This document shows, piece by piece, positions 43,607 to 53,516 of a stretch of 64,000 nt of DNA. The notes under the pieces are model-generated. The model saw nothing but the letters and a program-made list of their open reading frames with translations, searched no databases and was not told the DNA's origin. A program made the translations under genes and the position numbers. The stretch's first letter is position 1. Each line of letters begins with the position of its first letter. Source of the stretch: Nitrosopumilus zosterae (GTDB lineage: Archaea; Thermoproteota; Nitrososphaeria; Nitrososphaerales; Nitrosopumilaceae); the NCBI RefSeq assembly GCF_025998175.1, contig NZ_AP026695.1, positions 496,001 to 560,000 of the forward strand, in the 5' to 3' direction.

Positions 43607-43855
43607 TTTGAAACATCCTGATTTAACTCATATAACAATTATGCGCCCATGAATTTTGAATGAACACACGACTACATTCTTTTGTCATGATGTGGGCCTG
43701 ACATGGAATATTTATTTTTGTGGCATATTTTTTCTTTGATCCACTTTTCAGAATTTGTTTTTTACAAGCGGAAAATTTTGTTGTTACTCCTAACCATTTG
43801 TCGGTAAAAATCTATTTTCATCAAACTCTTTAAGGTATGTTTTATTAGAATAACC

Positions 43856-45739
43856 ATGAAACTTGTTTGGTTAGTGATTCCTTTGGTATTGTTTGGAATT
43901 ATGGGAGTGCAGAGTTCCATGGCCGAAGAGGTTAGTGTGGAGTCAAATTCTACCATGTCTCAACAGAAGCTAAAAACAATGGTTGAGAATTGGATGAACA
44001 ATCCAGATGAGGATGACACAAACCAACGTCTAGAAATCATGAAGGCATATTATACATTTGAGGAAGAAGGGAAGAAGTTATCCAATGATCAAGATGGACT
44101 GGTCTTGATGAACCAGATTAGAAAAATGGTTAGTCTAGACATGCCAAAAGCAGATCTTGATCAATTAAGGGAGCAAGTACGAATAGAACTGGGATTGGCA
44201 GCACCATATGAAACTAAAATTTTCTACATTGGTCCAAATCTGGTTGATTGTGTTGGAGTTGGTCCTCAAAAATGCATCCAAGTTCGTGAAGATGAAAATT
44301 CTAGTTGGGAGTATTTTTATGATTCCATCAAAGGATTTGATTTTGTTGAAGGAAAATCTTACAAAATTTCAGTTAAAGTAATTGATGTTGAAAATCCTCC
44401 TGCTGATGCACCCAATAAAAAATATGAACTAGTAGAGATTCTTGAAACAAAATCGTATTCCAGACATATTCCGTATAATGACATTTGTGCACCTGGATTC
44501 GTTTCTCTTGGAGAAATCTGCGTTCTAAATGATAGATGCGGTCCTGGAGCTTATCCAGGAAAAATATGTGTCATGGATGGAGTCAAGCAACCCTATCTTA
44601 GACCTACTCAGCAAGGAAATGCTGGAATTGCAGCTTATGATGTAATATGTGCAGAAGGACTGAACCTAGTTTTCAAATCTCATGATGGTTCACCTGCATG
44701 TGTGAGTATAGATTCTGCCAAGAGTCTTAAAGACCGTGGATGGCAAACAAAATATCCAAATTTTGCGTGCACTTTGGAATATGCTCCAGTATGTGGAGTT
44801 GATGGGCAAACTTATGGCAACAAATGTATGATTAGCTCAAACCATGTTGCTACAAAACATGTGGGTGAATGTACTGATATGATTGAAGAAACAAAAGGAA
44901 TATTTGAAAATGCATTAGATTACACCACCAGTCCTCCTGTCATTGATGAGCAAAAAGGATATTTTGTCACAGAAATTGCAGATGGTGTCTATTGGTTGGT
45001 TGGAAGTGGTTACCAGACAATGTTTGTAATTACTGATGAAGGTGTTGTTGCAATTGATGCACCGCAACCTATTGGAGAAAAATACCTTGATGCAGTAAAA
45101 GACGTAACATCCAAACCAATTACCCATATGATTTACTCACACCATCATCAGGATCATACAGGTGCTGCAGGAACGATATTTCCTACTGACATCACTTACA
45201 TTGCACATAAAGACGCCGCAGATGCCTTGATATCTGACAATGATCCTAACAGACCAATTCCAACCAAAATCCTTGAAGGAAAAACCAACACTTTGAAAAT
45301 AGGCGGTAAGACTTTTGAGTTTCACAATATTGGCGATTTTCATTCTAAAGGTAACTTGCTGATAATTCTTCCAGAATACAAGATTGCAATGCTAGTTGAT
45401 TTGCTTCGCCCTGCCGAATCACCATATCGTGCATTTGGAATGACGCCTGACATTGAATTATACTTGAATGCTCATGATGTTTTGCAAACCTTTGATTTTG
45501 ATGTACTCATTTCAGGCCACACAAATCTTCTTGCCACAAAAGATCATGTCACAACAAACAAGCAGTTCACACAAAGTGTCATGGATAATGCACAAGCTGC
45601 ATTAGATTCTGGAGACCCAGAACCATCTAAGATTTGTACAACTACTACTATACAACAGTGGGAAGGAACTCTGGGAAATCTTGATGCATTCATGACTGAT
45701 CACTGTAATGCTATGATCGAGTATCTTGGATCTCAATGA
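43856..45739 (+). CDS. secreted metallo-beta-lactamase-fold protein with DUF4377 and Kazal domains
   Basis: 627 residues. Signal peptide 1-23; DUF4377-like domain at about 118-205 ([27 protein letters not shown]); a Cys-rich part (210-296) with HDGSPACV ... LKDRGW as in the protein at 26058; a Kazal protease-inhibitor domain at 303-339 ([14 protein letters not shown]); and a metallo-beta-lactamase fold from about 365 with SHHHQDHTG (429-434, H-x-H-x-D-H), a possible later ligand in NIGDFHSKG, and SGHTN. Probably a surface hydrolase guarded by a protease inhibitor module. The substrate is unknown. Confidence 0.85.
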   Translation: MKLVWLVIPLVLFGIMGVQSSMAEEVSVESNSTMSQQKLKTMVENWMNNPDEDDTNQRLEIMKAYYTFEEEGKKLSNDQDGLVLMNQIRKMVSLDMPKADLDQLREQVRIELGLAAPYETKIFYIGPNLVDCVGVGPQKCIQVREDENSSWEYFYDSIKGFDFVEGKSYKISVKVIDVENPPADAPNKKYELVEILETKSYSRHIPYNDICAPGFVSLGEICVLNDRCGPGAYPGKICVMDGVKQPYLRPTQQGNAGIAAYDVICAEGLNLVFKSHDGSPACVSIDSAKSLKDRGWQTKYPNFACTLEYAPVCGVDGQTYGNKCMISSNHVATKHVGECTDMIEETKGIFENALDYTTSPPVIDEQKGYFVTEIADGVYWLVGSGYQTMFVITDEGVVAIDAPQPIGEKYLDAVKDVTSKPITHMIYSHHHQDHTGAAGTIFPTDITYIAHKDAADALISDNDPNRPIPTKILEGKTNTLKIGGKTFEFHNIGDFHSKGNLLIILPEYKIAMLVDLLRPAESPYRAFGMTPDIELYLNAHDVLQTFDFDVLISGHTNLLATKDHVTTNKQFTQSVMDNAQAALDSGDPEPSKICTTTTIQQWEGTLGNLDAFMTDHCNAMIEYLGSQ

Positions 45740-45752
45740 GTGTTTAGAACAA

Positions 45753-45986
45753 CTATTCGGGCTTTATTACATTTAGAGTCATGGTGCTGACAACTCTGGA
45801 TAACTTTCTAATTGCTGCAATGACTCTTTCAAATTCATCTTGATTCTCTGTTTGCACTTCTGCAACCACGTCATATGCACCAAAAGTAAGGTATGCATTA
45901 TTGACGTCTTGCATTTGTTTTAGTTCGTCCACTATGTATTCTTCGGCGCCAAGATCACAATTTAGTAAAATGAATCCTTTGTGCAT
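45753..45986 (-). CDS. Lrp/AsnC ligand-binding (RAM) domain protein
   Basis: 77 residues, single RAM domain: KGFILLNCDLGAEEYIVDEL, NAYLTFGAYDVVAEVQTEN, VVSTMTLNVI. No DNA-binding part. Third RAM-only gene of the window and close to the first half of 16863-17426 (both have the CDLG and GxYD motifs). May form mixed oligomers with full Lrp regulators elsewhere. Confidence 0.85.
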   Translation of the reverse strand: MHKGFILLNCDLGAEEYIVDELKQMQDVNNAYLTFGAYDVVAEVQTENQDEFERVIAAIRKLSRVVSTMTLNVIKPE

Positions 45987-46038
45987 TATTGTATCTAGTA
46001 ATAATTCATGAAGTTCAAGTCTTTAAGTTTTGCAGTAT

Positions 46039-47355
46039 TTACCATCTACTACGTCCGCCGTAGCTGTTTCTGTTATCTCTGTCGCCATATCGTTTTTTCC
46101 CGCCTCTGTCATCCCTGGGATTTCTACTTCTGTCCGATCTTCCATATCCTCCAGAACGTCCTCCTCTAGAATAATTAGATCTTGATTGACCACCATATCT
46201 TCTTGAAGGCGTTTGCCTTTTCAGAGGATCTGGAATGGATATCTGGATTCCCATTTCTTGGTTCAAGTCTCTAATGGGGACTTTGATTTGACGTTTGATT
46301 AGATTCCAATCTCCTACTGATGAATATGAAACAAATGTGATTGCTTTACCTAATGCACCTGCTCTTGCAGTTCTTCCAATTCTGTGAAAATAAGCCATCT
46401 CTTGATTTGGTACATCATAATTTACAACCAATTCTACTCTTGGAACGTCAATTCCTCTTGATGCTACGTCTGTTGCAACCAGAATGTCTGCTTTTCCACT
46501 TCTGAATTTGCCCATGGATTGCTCTCTTCTGTGTTGTGACATGTCTCCTTCAATTGCTACTGCATTGTATTTTTCTTGATGTAGAAACTTTGCCACATCC
46601 CTTGTTCTATATTTTGTTGAACAAAATACAATAGATTGGCCTTTTGTTTGTTTGATAAAGTCAATTAGATACTTGAATTTATCTCGGTCTTTAATCACCA
46701 AAAATGATTGATCAATTCCTTCTCCACTAAGGTCATCTGCATCCAACAAGAATTGTTTTGGGTTCTTTAGATATTCTTCAGACAGTCTTAAAATCTCAGT
46801 AGGCATTGTTGCTGAAAACAATGACATCACTCTATCTTCCGGGGCTAAATCCAAAATAAATGAAATATCGTCAACGAAACCCATATCGAGCATTGTGTCA
46901 GCCTCATCTAGGACAATATGGGTGACGTCTCGTAGTTCGATTGATCCTCTCTTGAGATGATCAATTAGCCTACCTGGAGTGGCTACGACAATTTCTACTC
47001 CTCTATGAAGAGCATCTAGCTGTATTCCCATTCCTTGACCTCCGTAGACTGTTGCTACTTTAATTCCAGTGAATTTTCCAAATTTTTTAATTTCATCACT
47101 AATTTGTATCGCAAGTTCTCTTGTAGGCGCCATAATCAATCCCTGAATGCCATTTTTTGGCTGAATCTCTTGTAGCATTGATAATGCAAACGCTGCAGTT
47201 TTTCCTGATCCTGTATGTGCTTGTCCTACAACATCTCTTCCTGAAAGAAGTACTGGAATAACTGCTTCTTGAATTGGAAATGCTTCCTCAAACCCAAGCT
47301 CTTTAATTCCTTTCAGTATCTCATCTTTTAATCCTAATTCTGTAAATTTTGTCAT
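46039..47355 (-). CDS. DEAD-box RNA helicase with RG-rich tail
   Basis: 438 residues. Motifs in order: QAHTGSGKT (I), PTRELAIQ (Ia), TPGRLIDH (Ib), VLDEADTML (II), SATMP (III), VATDVASRGIDVP and HRIGRTARAG (V, VI). The C-terminal ~55 residues are Arg/Gly/Ser-rich (SNYSRGGRSGGYGRS), an RNA-binding tail. Unwinds RNA duplexes, often important at low temperature. Its 5' leader contains two mutually exclusive hairpins (47372-47407). Confidence 0.93.
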   Translation of the reverse strand: MTKFTELGLKDEILKGIKELGFEEAFPIQEAVIPVLLSGRDVVGQAHTGSGKTAAFALSMLQEIQPKNGIQGLIMAPTRELAIQISDEIKKFGKFTGIKVATVYGGQGMGIQLDALHRGVEIVVATPGRLIDHLKRGSIELRDVTHIVLDEADTMLDMGFVDDISFILDLAPEDRVMSLFSATMPTEILRLSEEYLKNPKQFLLDADDLSGEGIDQSFLVIKDRDKFKYLIDFIKQTKGQSIVFCSTKYRTRDVAKFLHQEKYNAVAIEGDMSQHRREQSMGKFRSGKADILVATDVASRGIDVPRVELVVNYDVPNQEMAYFHRIGRTARAGALGKAITFVSYSSVGDWNLIKRQIKVPIRDLNQEMGIQISIPDPLKRQTPSRRYGGQSRSNYSRGGRSGGYGRSDRSRNPRDDRGGKKRYGDRDNRNSYGGRSRW

Positions 47356-47371
47356 TTTATTTTCTTCTCTT

Positions 47372-47407
47372 AAGCAATGACGAAAAGCTCATTGCTTCGA
47401 CGTCATT
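47372..47407 (-). promoter_or_regulatory. leader with alternative hairpins before the DEAD-box helicase gene
   Basis: AAGCAATGA (47372-47380) is the perfect complement of TCATTGCTT (47389-47397); the overlapping AATGACG (47376-47382) is the perfect complement of CGTCATT (47401-47407). Both stems cannot form at once. The region starts 16 nt before the ATG, so it could switch helicase translation. Conservation is untested. Confidence 0.4.
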
Positions 47408-47458
47408 ATTCCGATAGCTAACGTGGTCGCTCAAGGTCTAATAAACGCTTGTTATTTT

Positions 47459-48253
47459 CTATGCATCTAATTGGGCATCAATAATTTTTTTGAAACTATC
47501 AAATGGTTGTGCTCCTTTTAGTTCCACAAATCCAATTTTTTCATTTCCAACAAAAAATCCGGGCGTGCCTGACACTCCATAATCTCTTCCATCGTCAAGA
47601 TCTTTTCTAATCTCTTCAATGTACTTTCCACTAGTAAGACATGAATCAAATATTTCTTGATTTAATTGAATCTCCATTGCATAATCACTGAACAAATCAA
47701 GCGCATCTACAGTTTCTTGTTTGTTCCATTGATTTTGATTATCGAATAATATGTCGTGCATTTCTCTGAATTTTCCTTGCTCATTTGCACATTCTGCAGC
47801 AACAGATGCAGGTAGTGCATTTGGATGAATGCTCTGTATGGGAAAATCTCTGAAAACCAGTTTGACTTTTCCTTGTTCAATATATTGCTCAAGAATTAAT
47901 GGGAGTGTTTGGGTGTGGAATCTTGCACAAAATGGACATTGAAAATCTGAAAATTCAATTATAGTAATCGGCGCATCTGGATTTCCAATAATTGGATCAT
48001 TATCTGCTGAAATTTTTACCTGTTGGGAAGGTTGTTTTGTTGGTAATTGATTTTGCAATACTTTTAATTCTAATTTTGCAATTGCCTCTTCAAGTTCTTC
48101 ATCTGTAATCTGATTAGAGTTGGAAACATAAGATCCCGCAAAAAATGCTGCTATCCCTACTATGACAATTAACCCAATAATTAACAGATTAAATGTTGAT
48201 TTTTTTACTGTAATGTTTTTGCTATTTTCGTTAAATTCTGAATTAGAACTCAT
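47459..48253 (-). CDS. membrane-anchored DsbA-like thiol oxidoreductase
   Basis: 264 residues from ATG 48253 (MSSNSEF), with a 5-codon longer start possible. TM anchor at about 20-43 (FNLLIIGLIVIVGIAAFFAG), then a thioredoxin-like DsbA/DsbG domain: EFSDFQCPFCARFHTQ with the CPFC active site, HPNALPASVAAECANEQGKF, and the cis-Pro loop VSGTPGFFVG. Makes or repairs disulfides in exported proteins, fitting the many Cys-rich secreted proteins nearby. Confidence 0.9.
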   Translation of the reverse strand: MSSNSEFNENSKNITVKKSTFNLLIIGLIVIVGIAAFFAGSYVSNSNQITDEELEEAIAKLELKVLQNQLPTKQPSQQVKISADNDPIIGNPDAPITIIEFSDFQCPFCARFHTQTLPLILEQYIEQGKVKLVFRDFPIQSIHPNALPASVAAECANEQGKFREMHDILFDNQNQWNKQETVDALDLFSDYAMEIQLNQEIFDSCLTSGKYIEEIRKDLDDGRDYGVSGTPGFFVGNEKIGFVELKGAQPFDSFKKIIDAQLDA

Positions 48254-48326
48254 TTTGATTAATTCCAAAATTCATCATACTTATTCGTATTGCCTCTGCA
48301 AATTATCTAATTCAAGGAAGTTTAAG

Positions 48327-48401
48327 AGCCAATGACGGGATCCGAACCCACGACCTGCTGATTACAAATCAGCTGCTCTAACCAGGCTGAGCTACATTGG
48401 C
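48327..48401 (-). tRNA. tRNA-Thr (anticodon UGU)
   Basis: Acceptor arms GCCAATG (48401-48395) and CATTGGC pair fully. The D arm is TAGCTC ... GAGC; the anticodon stem GCTGA/TCAGC encloses the loop TTTGTAA, so the anticodon is TGT (Thr, reads ACA). The T loop is TTCGGAT with a stem containing two G-T pairs. CCA is not encoded. No intron seen. Confidence 0.93.
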
Positions 48402-48524
48402 ATAATGGAAAATGAAATTTTTCAGGTTTAAAATGTTACCGAGATTGACCGCTGGACTATCCCAAGTCGTAATCTGGTTGCTTTGACCGTCAGTTTATAA
48501 TAATGTCGTATTTTGATACACGTT

Positions 48525-48752
48525 ATGAGATACATCGAACCAACAAGAGTTAAGGTTCTGATGATGATGTTTTATGCAACAGGAATTGTAGGAATTGTTG
48601 TTGGATTAGCTGTTGCACCTCCTTCTATGACTGTGATGATTACTTTTATGGCTCTCATCAATGTAGGATTGGGGGCTTTCTTTACGTTCATCTTTTTGAC
48701 TCAAGTCCAAAAAGCTCCTGATAAAAGAAAAAAGAAAAGAAAAAGCGATTAG
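48525..48752 (+). CDS. two-helix membrane microprotein (75 residues)
   Basis: From ATG 48525 (MRYIEPTRVKVLM); TTG 48513 is upstream but less likely. TM helices at about 12-31 and 35-57, then a basic end (KAPDKRKKKRKS). Resembles small conserved thaumarchaeal membrane proteins. Function unknown. Upstream of arginine decarboxylase by 87 nt. Confidence 0.6.
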   Translation: MRYIEPTRVKVLMMMFYATGIVGIVVGLAVAPPSMTVMITFMALINVGLGAFFTFIFLTQVQKAPDKRKKKRKSD

Positions 48753-48839
48753 GTACTGGGTTTACCGTCTCCGATATAATTTTAAAAATTCACTATTCCA
48801 ATTAAAGTATAAATAATAACTATCTTCATGAATTCATAA

Positions 48840-49391
48840 ATGCTTGATTTAGTTGCAAAGAAATTATTTCTCACAAAAGGAAAAGGAGTTCATGAAGACC
48901 GACTAACAAGTTTTGAATATGCACTCAGAGATGCAGGTATTGCAGGAACTAATCTGGTATTGATTTCTAGTATTTTTCCACCCAAAGCAAAATTAATCTC
49001 AAGAAAAGAGGGTCTTAAACAAATTAGTCCTGGACAGATATTGTTTACAATTTATTCCAAGAATCAGACTCGTGAGCCATATAGAATGTGCGCCGCTTCT
49101 GTAGGTATTGCATTGCCTAAGGATAACAGCAGATATGGTTATCTGTCTGAATACGAATCATTTGGTCAAAATGAGGCACAGGCAGGTGATTATGCAGAAG
49201 ATATTGCAGCGCAAATGTTGGCCTCGTCTTTAGGTATTCCTTTTGATGTTGACAAAAACTGGGATGAAAAAAGGCAACAGTGGTCAATTTCAGGTAAAAT
49301 CTATAACACAAAAAATATCACACAATCCACAAAAGGCGATAAAGATGGAAAATGGACTACTGTTTTTGCCGCAGCTGTTCTCTTGCTGTAA
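48840..49391 (+). CDS. pdaD: pyruvoyl-dependent arginine decarboxylase
   Basis: 183 residues. Makes agmatine from arginine for polyamine synthesis. The family start KLFLTKGKGVHEDRLTSFEYALRDAGI is followed by LVLISSIFPP, where cleavage between the two Ser yields the pyruvoyl group. YGYLSEYESFGQ is a conserved stretch and FDVDKNWDE a later one. Ends one base before the convergent secreted-protein gene. Confidence 0.92.
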   Translation: MLDLVAKKLFLTKGKGVHEDRLTSFEYALRDAGIAGTNLVLISSIFPPKAKLISRKEGLKQISPGQILFTIYSKNQTREPYRMCAASVGIALPKDNSRYGYLSEYESFGQNEAQAGDYAEDIAAQMLASSLGIPFDVDKNWDEKRQQWSISGKIYNTKNITQSTKGDKDGKWTTVFAAAVLLL

Positions 49392-50549
49392 CTACTTTCT
49401 ATATCCTTTAAGATAAAATACTGAAGCTGCAATTGCAACTATCGTAATTATGATAACCACGATTACTGATTCGTCAACTTCTAGTTTTTCTGGTTTTTTA
49501 GATTTGAATTCTTCCCCACCCAGAGAAAATTCTAATTCTTTTTTAGTGATGGCTGTGTCCTTGCCAAAAATGTATTTTCCTTGGATTCTTTCCCCTTCTT
49601 GCGGATCAAAAACCCATCCTTTCTTTGTAATGTCTGTTGGGATTCTTTCATCTCCAATAACCTGCGTTGGTGTAATGTCTCCTTTGACATCCGAAACTTT
49701 GGTTTCTTCATCGGATAATATGACTACTTGAAATATTGAATTAAGAGGATAAAATCCTAATGAGAAATAATCTGATCTTTTCAATTCATCTGTCTTTAAA
49801 AATTCCAATGGGCTAATTTCATTAATTTCCGGTGCAGCATTTGGGTAATTCACTGATAATCTTAACTGAAGCAATGACTTGTTATCGGATGATATGATTG
49901 AGAACGTCATCTTTGAATTTTCTTGAGTTGAAAGATTTCTTGCAACATCGTAAAACCCTCCCGAGTCTCTAATTACTTTGGGAATCAAAATTGCAGATAT
50001 TTTTTCATACATCGAATCTGTGTCTTCCATTGGCATCGTATACACTGCAGAAATAGTTCCTCTGCCTGAAATCACTCCTGACGTTTCAAGTGCCACGCTT
50101 GCATCATCACTACTGTGGATAAATGTGGAATGAAGTTTTGCCTTTGTATCAAACACCTCGTTAATTTCATCTATAAACTGTCCTGCAATTTGAAGAGTTG
50201 AATTTTGAATTTGTGCAAAATTTTTGTCATCTGGATTTCTCTTTACGTTAATCAAAATACATGATTCATTATTTACTCCTAACACACACTGGTTCTGGTT
50301 AGTCACTGTAACTACTGAAATCCTTCCATTTTCCCGTATTCTCTGTTCTAATTCAGCTGGTATCTTTATTTCTTGAATGCTTGTACTTTGCAATGTTATT
50401 GATGCAGTTACATTTTGAGATATGCTTTTGTCTATGATGACTTGTGCCGTTTCTTGAAATGTTGCAAGACTCATTTCTTGAGAATATGCATAGTTTGTTG
50501 CAACTCCAACAGAGGCGAATATGACAAATAAACAAAACCATTTTTGCAT
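49392..50549 (-). CDS. secreted C-terminally anchored protein of unknown function
   Basis: 385 residues from ATG 50549 (MQKWFCLFVIFASVGVATNY, a signal peptide); the frame continues to 50663 but that region does not look coding. The body is beta-rich with two Cys (NQCVLG, ESCILI) and a C-terminal TM (about 362-380, SVIVVIIITIVAIAASVFYL) ending in basic KGYRK. Surface protein. Confidence 0.65.
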   Translation of the reverse strand: MQKWFCLFVIFASVGVATNYAYSQEMSLATFQETAQVIIDKSISQNVTASITLQSTSIQEIKIPAELEQRIRENGRISVVTVTNQNQCVLGVNNESCILINVKRNPDDKNFAQIQNSTLQIAGQFIDEINEVFDTKAKLHSTFIHSSDDASVALETSGVISGRGTISAVYTMPMEDTDSMYEKISAILIPKVIRDSGGFYDVARNLSTQENSKMTFSIISSDNKSLLQLRLSVNYPNAAPEINEISPLEFLKTDELKRSDYFSLGFYPLNSIFQVVILSDEETKVSDVKGDITPTQVIGDERIPTDITKKGWVFDPQEGERIQGKYIFGKDTAITKKELEFSLGGEEFKSKKPEKLEVDESVIVVIIITIVAIAASVFYLKGYRK

Positions 50550-50684
50550 GGTGTTCCCAATAATAGGGAAATTATAAAATTTACTCATTAGTGGATTTTC
50601 TAATCCTAAAATTGGAATATTCTTTATTGAAAACGCTGTATATCTATTAGATAATATTCTCATTATTACGATATCTGACTGATA

Positions 50685-51251
50685 ATGGCACTAATCCCTT
50701 TTCTTGTTGATATTTTCAAAGATCCTATAATCCAATTAATTGCCGTTTTGGGAGTTTTTGTAGTTGGTATAATTCAGGGAATTATTATTGGACGCTCTAT
50801 TCTTGTGCGATTTCCGCGTCTTCAAAACCATGTCAAGACAGTATCTATTACGCTGTTTATCTTGTTTTTAGTCAATGCCGTTTTGAGTGTCCCGCGTTTT
50901 GCATCTCCTGAAAAGATTGATCTGTTCAATCTGCCTACCGCACATGCTGGAGATATTGCATCCTCTCTCTTTTTGATTTTTGGAATGAATACTGGGTTTC
51001 TTACCATCCTGGCAATTTCTGTAACTGTGATGACTTTTGTTCTTTTAAAATTTACAAATCTTAATGGGATGTTCAAAATATTTGTTTTATTTTCCAGTAT
51101 TCTTTTACTGATACTCACTGGCTTGAGCAGACTCACGGATCTTACTCCTAGTACATTTGAAGTTCTCTTGTATTTTCTCTATCAATTAGGATTTACGATT
51201 GGCATTCTTGCTGGTACAATCAGAAAGATCAAACCAAAAAAATGGGTTTAA
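50685..51251 (+). CDS. polytopic membrane protein of unknown function
   Basis: 188 residues, five TM helices: about 15-36, 52-70, 88-120, 128-146 and 155-175, ending in basic RKIKPKKWV. No signature. Begins 21 nt from the extended frame of the divergent secreted-protein gene; the two may share a promoter region. Confidence 0.6.
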   Translation: MALIPFLVDIFKDPIIQLIAVLGVFVVGIIQGIIIGRSILVRFPRLQNHVKTVSITLFILFLVNAVLSVPRFASPEKIDLFNLPTAHAGDIASSLFLIFGMNTGFLTILAISVTVMTFVLLKFTNLNGMFKIFVLFSSILLLILTGLSRLTDLTPSTFEVLLYFLYQLGFTIGILAGTIRKIKPKKWV

Positions 51252-51316
51252 AATAACTTCAAACGTTTAAATCAGATTATTTGTTTTTGGATGATGACAT
51301 CGAATTCAAACCGTTC

Positions 51317-51358
51317 GGGGAACAAAGCTGGCAGTCCATGCGTTGGACTGTCAGCCCC
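51317..51358. other. strong hairpin between convergent genes
   Basis: GCTGGCAGTCCA (51327-51338) pairs with TGGACTGTCAGC (51344-51355) in a 12-bp stem with one G-T pair and a 5-nt loop; GGG (51317-51320) and CCC (51356-51358) can extend it. A smaller GTTC/GAAC hairpin precedes. A bidirectional terminator or a small structured RNA would fit. Confidence 0.4.
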
Positions 51359-51372
51359 ATTTATTCTTAAAT

Positions 51373-53151
51373 TCAGTTTAATGATGAGAGTGTTTTAACC
51401 TGGTCTCTGACATAATCAAATCCCTCTTGCCAAAACTTTGGTGAACTGATATCAAAGCCATGCTCCAAGAGAAGTTTTTCTGGCTTTTTAGAACCGCCGG
51501 CAGCAAGAATTTCAATGTATGATGGAACAAAATCCATTCCTTCCTTTTTGTATCTTTGAAATAGAGACAATGCCAACAAATTACCAAAAGAGTATGCATA
51601 GCAGTAAAACGGTGTGTGGTAAAAGTGGGGAATGCAACTCCATTCTATTGCAAAGTCTTCTGAAAGATTTACCGAATTCCCAAATTGCTCTTTAAGGTTT
51701 TTCAGGTATGTATTTGAAATCTCATCGACTGTCGTGCCTTTACCAATTTGCTCATGAGCATCCACTTCAAAAATTGTAAAAAATGACTGTCTGAGGATTG
51801 TTGCGTACAGATCATCTATTTTTTCTGATAGCATGATCTTTTTCTCATCATTAGAAATTTTGTCTGATAAATTATCATATAACAGCAATTCAGAAAATGT
51901 GGATGCTGTCTCAGCTAAGGGCAACGGCGCGTCTTGAACAAGAATGGACCTGTCTTGTGCTGCTTGACTGTGAACTGCATGACCTAATTCATGAGCTAAA
52001 GTAAACACGTCTCTTGATTTTCCTGTAAAGTTCACTAGAACATACGGTGTAATTTTTGGAGTAAGAGTACTGCAAAATGCCCCATCTCTTTTTCCTTGTC
52101 TAACTGAGGAATCGATGTGATTCTCATTGAACACTTTTCTTGCAAACTCTTCTAGTGTCTCACTAAATCTTCCTAGAGATTCAAAAACAAGTTTTACAGA
52201 ATTACTGTATGAATAATTTTTTTCTTTAATGTTGGAAGCTGCGGGCGCATACAAATCATATCTTCTCAATTTTTTCATCTTCAGCATCTTTGCTTTTTGA
52301 AGAAAGAATTTCTGAAATACTGGGGAGTTTTTTCTGCATACTGCAAGAAGCGATTCTATAGTTTTATCATCTACATCATTTCCAATATTTCGCATTGAGA
52401 TTGGGGATTTGTATCCTCTAATCTCTATCCCTTCATCTCTCCAATTCAGAACAATATTTTGATATATTTCGCCGATTACTCCCTTGTTTTCTGTATATTT
52501 TGTCAGAATTGTTTTGTAAGCTGTTTCACGAATTTTTGAATTTGTACTTCGAACATAATTGGTAAGTTCTTCCCTTGTCATTTTTCTTGTTTTATTTCCT
52601 ATCTTCATTTTGTATTCATAGGCATTTGTGATCTTGTCGTAGAGTTTTACCAGTGCTGATATTCCGGTGACGTCTAACGTGTTGATTATTCGCTCTTCAG
52701 GCTCACTCAATGCATATTTTGCAAATAGTCTTTTGTGTGATAGATACTCTGTTAACTCACCTGCATTTTTCATAAGTCGTTTTGCATTTTTTTCATCAAC
52801 TTGAGTTTTCCACCATAAATCAAAAAATAAAATCTTGTTTGAAATCTCAGAACCTAACTTTGACATTCTTGTCATAAGTGATGTTGCCTCATCTGACTGC
52901 GTATCTGATGAATAGGACAAGGATGCATATCCTCCGATTTTACTCATTTTTTCAGAAATTTCTTCAACTTGATGTAAAATATTCATAAATTTTTCCGATG
53001 ACATTTTGGGATCTAGTCTTGTTTTAATTTTTTCAAATTTTTCTGATTGTTTTTCCAATTCTTGAATCTGTTTTTGAAATTCCTGGCTTTTTGGATTTTT
53101 TGCCAATTCTGACAGATCCCATTTTTCAAGCTTATACTCTGCCATCACCAA
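51373..53151 (-). CDS. pepF: M3 family oligoendopeptidase (PepF-type)
   Basis: 592 residues, cytoplasmic zinc peptidase degrading short peptides. Zinc site: FTLAHELGHAVHSQAAQ (HExxH), with the third ligand Glu in APLPLAETASTFSELLL. Conserved GYKSPISMRNIGNDVDD and the C-terminal FYHTPFYCYAYSFGNLLAL blocks mark the PepF group. The N-terminal third is helical. Length normal. GTG/ATG choice at the start (MVMAEYKLE) is unsure by two codons. Confidence 0.93.
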   Translation of the reverse strand: MVMAEYKLEKWDLSELAKNPKSQEFQKQIQELEKQSEKFEKIKTRLDPKMSSEKFMNILHQVEEISEKMSKIGGYASLSYSSDTQSDEATSLMTRMSKLGSEISNKILFFDLWWKTQVDEKNAKRLMKNAGELTEYLSHKRLFAKYALSEPEERIINTLDVTGISALVKLYDKITNAYEYKMKIGNKTRKMTREELTNYVRSTNSKIRETAYKTILTKYTENKGVIGEIYQNIVLNWRDEGIEIRGYKSPISMRNIGNDVDDKTIESLLAVCRKNSPVFQKFFLQKAKMLKMKKLRRYDLYAPAASNIKEKNYSYSNSVKLVFESLGRFSETLEEFARKVFNENHIDSSVRQGKRDGAFCSTLTPKITPYVLVNFTGKSRDVFTLAHELGHAVHSQAAQDRSILVQDAPLPLAETASTFSELLLYDNLSDKISNDEKKIMLSEKIDDLYATILRQSFFTIFEVDAHEQIGKGTTVDEISNTYLKNLKEQFGNSVNLSEDFAIEWSCIPHFYHTPFYCYAYSFGNLLALSLFQRYKKEGMDFVPSYIEILAAGGSKKPEKLLLEHGFDISSPKFWQEGFDYVRDQVKTLSSLN

Positions 53152-53212
53152 TGTACGTTTGTAACTATTAAAAAATCAATACATATGAAATTCTTAAATC
53201 TCAAATTTACGT

Positions 53213-53419
53213 ATGTTATGTGTGGCAACAAGAGAAGATCTCAGAAATGACATTCTAAAGGCAACAGAAGAACAACAACGCTTAATGGAACTAAGAAAAC
53301 CTCTCTTAGGCTCAAAAATAAACGAGGATCAAATGAATGCTTTTCGTATGACTACACAGATAATGAAATATGAGGACTTTATACGGGATACTGAGAGGCA
53401 GCTCAGAACAATGAACTGA
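53213..53419 (+). CDS. small helical protein of unknown function
   Basis: 68 residues, one long helical hairpin: REDLRNDILKATEEQQRLME, ... EDQMNAFRMTTQIMKYEDFI, RDTERQLRTM. No Cys cluster or TM. Divergent from the peptidase gene. No family known to me. Confidence 0.5.
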   Translation: MLCVATREDLRNDILKATEEQQRLMELRKPLLGSKINEDQMNAFRMTTQIMKYEDFIRDTERQLRTMN

Positions 53420-53516
53420 CAGTTCTAATCCTATCTTAGCAAATATTGGCCAATCACAATTGAATCAACCAATCTCTGTAGTATTGTTCTGTAGAATGTA
53501 ATAAAAAATAGATGAA

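Noticed and set aside
51284-51300. GATGATGA resembling box C of an archaeal C/D-box small RNA
   Set aside because: No CTGA box D or D'/C' pair at proper distance, so a C/D RNA cannot be supported.
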